This document shows positions 5,431-5,829 of a stretch of DNA of 5,829 nucleotides, piece by piece; the first letter of the stretch is position 1, and each line of letters starts with the position of its first letter. The notes under the pieces were generated by a model. That model did no database searches. It was not told the origin of the DNA and worked only from the letters and a program-made list of their open reading frames with translations. The translations under genes and the position numbers were made by a program. The stretch is from positions 1 through 5,829 of the forward strand of contig JBDSLU010000188.1 in NCBI GenBank assembly GCA_039916225.1, in the 5' to 3' direction. Origin of the DNA: JBDSLU01 sp039916225. Its GTDB lineage: Bacteria; Acidobacteriota; Vicinamibacteria; Vicinamibacterales; Vicinamibacteraceae.

Positions 5431-5478
5431 TGGCGGCTGGCCTTTCTTGTTGGCGGCTGGCCTCTCACGGCCAGCCGC
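5431..5478. repeat. 20-bp tandem repeat plus inverted third copy, forming alternative hairpins
   Basis: TGGCGGCTGGCCTTTC (5431-5446) recurs at 5451-5466 with one mismatch, at a period of exactly 20 bp. The inverse, GGCCAGCCGC, lies at 5469-5478 and can pair perfectly over 10 bp with either copy: loop of 6 nt with 5453-5462, or 26 nt with 5433-5442. The two pairings exclude each other. No U-tract follows on either strand, so a standard intrinsic terminator is not shown. Confidence 0.6.
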
Positions 5479-5481
5479 GGG

Positions 5482-5496
5482 CCGCCCTTCGGGCGG
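5482..5496. repeat. GC-rich hairpin CCGCCC-TTC-GGGCGG
   Basis: Perfect 6-bp arms surround a 3-nt loop, only 3 bp from the larger inverted repeat. On the minus strand it lies downstream of the dehydrogenase gene and may protect or end its mRNA. It lacks a T-tract. Confidence 0.45.
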
Positions 5497-5510
5497 GCCG
5501 GCTTGCCATT

Positions 5511-5531
5511 CGCCGCGCTGGGCGCGCGGCG
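5511..5531 (-). terminator. Possible terminator-like hairpin after threonine dehydrogenase
   Basis: CGCCGCGC and GCGCGGCG form perfect 8-bp arms with a 5-nt loop, about 29 nt after the dehydrogenase stop. No T-run follows on the minus strand, so a classical intrinsic terminator is not proven. U-poor terminator hairpins occur in GC-rich genomes, and the position is right. Confidence 0.35.
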
Positions 5532-5559
5532 GCGCCGTCCCGCGGGCGGCGGGCAGGGC

Positions 5560-5829
5560 TCAGGCGCGACGGTAGCGGTCGCGGATGGTCGGGATCAGGT
5601 AGCCGGTGAACGCCGTCTCGAGGTCGAAGCGCGGCGCGAAACCCCAGTCGCGGCGGGCGGCGCTGTCGTCGACGTCGGCCGGCCACGAATCGACGATGCC
5701 CTGCCGCTTCTCGTCGACCTGGAAGTGCAGGTCGGCGTCCGGGAAGGCGTCGACGACGATGGCGCGCATCTCTTCCGCGGACGGGTTGAAGGCGCGGACG
5801 TTGTAGGCCGTGCGCGTCAACCGCTCGCG
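5560..5829 (-). CDS. SDR-type (epimerase-like) L-threonine 3-dehydrogenase, C-terminal part
   Basis: Only the last 89 residues and the stop are present; the 5' end lies beyond the right edge of the window. The family oxidises L-threonine to 2-amino-3-ketobutyrate with NAD+ in the cytoplasm. Recognition comes from the conserved C-terminal substrate region: AYNVRAFNPSAEEM (residues 8-21 of this piece), then KRQGIVDSWP, then the DDSAARRDWGFAPRFDLE signature, followed by a final helix. These match the short-chain, UDP-galactose-epimerase-like threonine dehydrogenases, not the zinc medium-chain type. The NAD-binding Rossmann region is outside the window. Another extended-SDR sugar epimerase is possible, but the KRQxIxDSWP and DDSAARxDWG motifs favour threonine dehydrogenase. 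A 249-bp structured gap separates it from the stress operon, so it is probably a separate transcription unit. Confidence 0.88.
   Translation of the reverse strand, partial: RERLTRTAYNVRAFNPSAEEMRAIVVDAFPDADLHFQVDEKRQGIVDSWPADVDDSAARRDWGFAPRFDLETAFTGYLIPTIRDRYRRA

Larger units (their letters stand above)
5311..5559. other. Intergenic regulatory region between threonine dehydrogenase and the stress operon
   Basis: This 249-bp stretch has no convincing gene on either strand. Read on the minus strand from the dehydrogenase stop it holds hairpins at 5531-5511, 5496-5482 and 5478-5453; the last shares an arm with a 20-bp tandem repeat. Next come a 21-bp tandem repeat (5426-5386), a possible -10 element (5357-5352) and a 9-bp inverted repeat touching the Shine-Dalgarno sequence (5345-5316). 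The layout suggests 3'-end structures for the upstream gene, then operators and a promoter for the operon. Confidence 0.7.

Noticed and set aside
5431..5470. CRISPR array
   Set aside because: There are only two repeat copies at a 20-bp period with no spacers of the proper size and no cas genes nearby.
5453..5500. Classical Rho-independent terminator
   Set aside because: The stems are strong but no T-run follows on either strand, so I list them as repeats, not as proven terminators.

Overview
The window is GC-rich, and every gene I can support lies on the minus strand, so it reads right to left. The organism looks like a high-GC Gram-negative-type soil or environmental bacterium. The combination of a LytS/LytTR two-component pair, a LiaF-like protein, an epimerase-type threonine dehydrogenase and an AmpC-like hydrolase resembles Acidobacteriota (Vicinamibacteria-like). 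That placement is a guess from gene style; no marker gene is present.

Layout in transcription order: (1) 5829-5560, the C-terminal 89 residues of an SDR-type L-threonine 3-dehydrogenase, cut by the window edge. (2) 5559-5311, a 249-bp non-coding region with three GC-rich hairpins, a 20-bp tandem repeat, a separate 21-bp tandem repeat carrying a GTTCGC core, a possible -10 box and a 9-bp inverted repeat beside the first Shine-Dalgarno sequence. (3) 5310-5074, a 78-aa two-helix membrane protein. (4) 5059-4202, a LiaF-like envelope-stress protein. (5) 4169-3123, a LytS-type histidine kinase. (6) 3126-2368, a LytTR response regulator. (7) 2367-2249, a 119-bp spacer whose one open frame runs from the regulator's stop to a GTGA overlap with the next gene. 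(8) 2248-1727, an ECF sigma factor. (9) 1730-1161, a four-helix membrane protein, perhaps an anti-sigma factor. (10) 1158-1, a secreted serine beta-lactamase-family hydrolase, cut at its C-terminus.

Genes 3-10 look like one operon: same strand, spacers of 2-32 bp or 4-bp start/stop overlaps, with the 119-bp gap before the sigma gene as the only possible break. My reading is a composite envelope-stress module. LiaF, LytS kinase and LytTR regulator would sense and signal damage, and the sigma factor and membrane protein would form a second regulatory layer. The beta-lactamase-like hydrolase would be an output acting on peptidoglycan or a beta-lactam-like ligand. Bacillus-type LiaFSR uses a NarL-class regulator; here it is LytTR. 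The individual families are recognisable from motifs; their joint function is inference.
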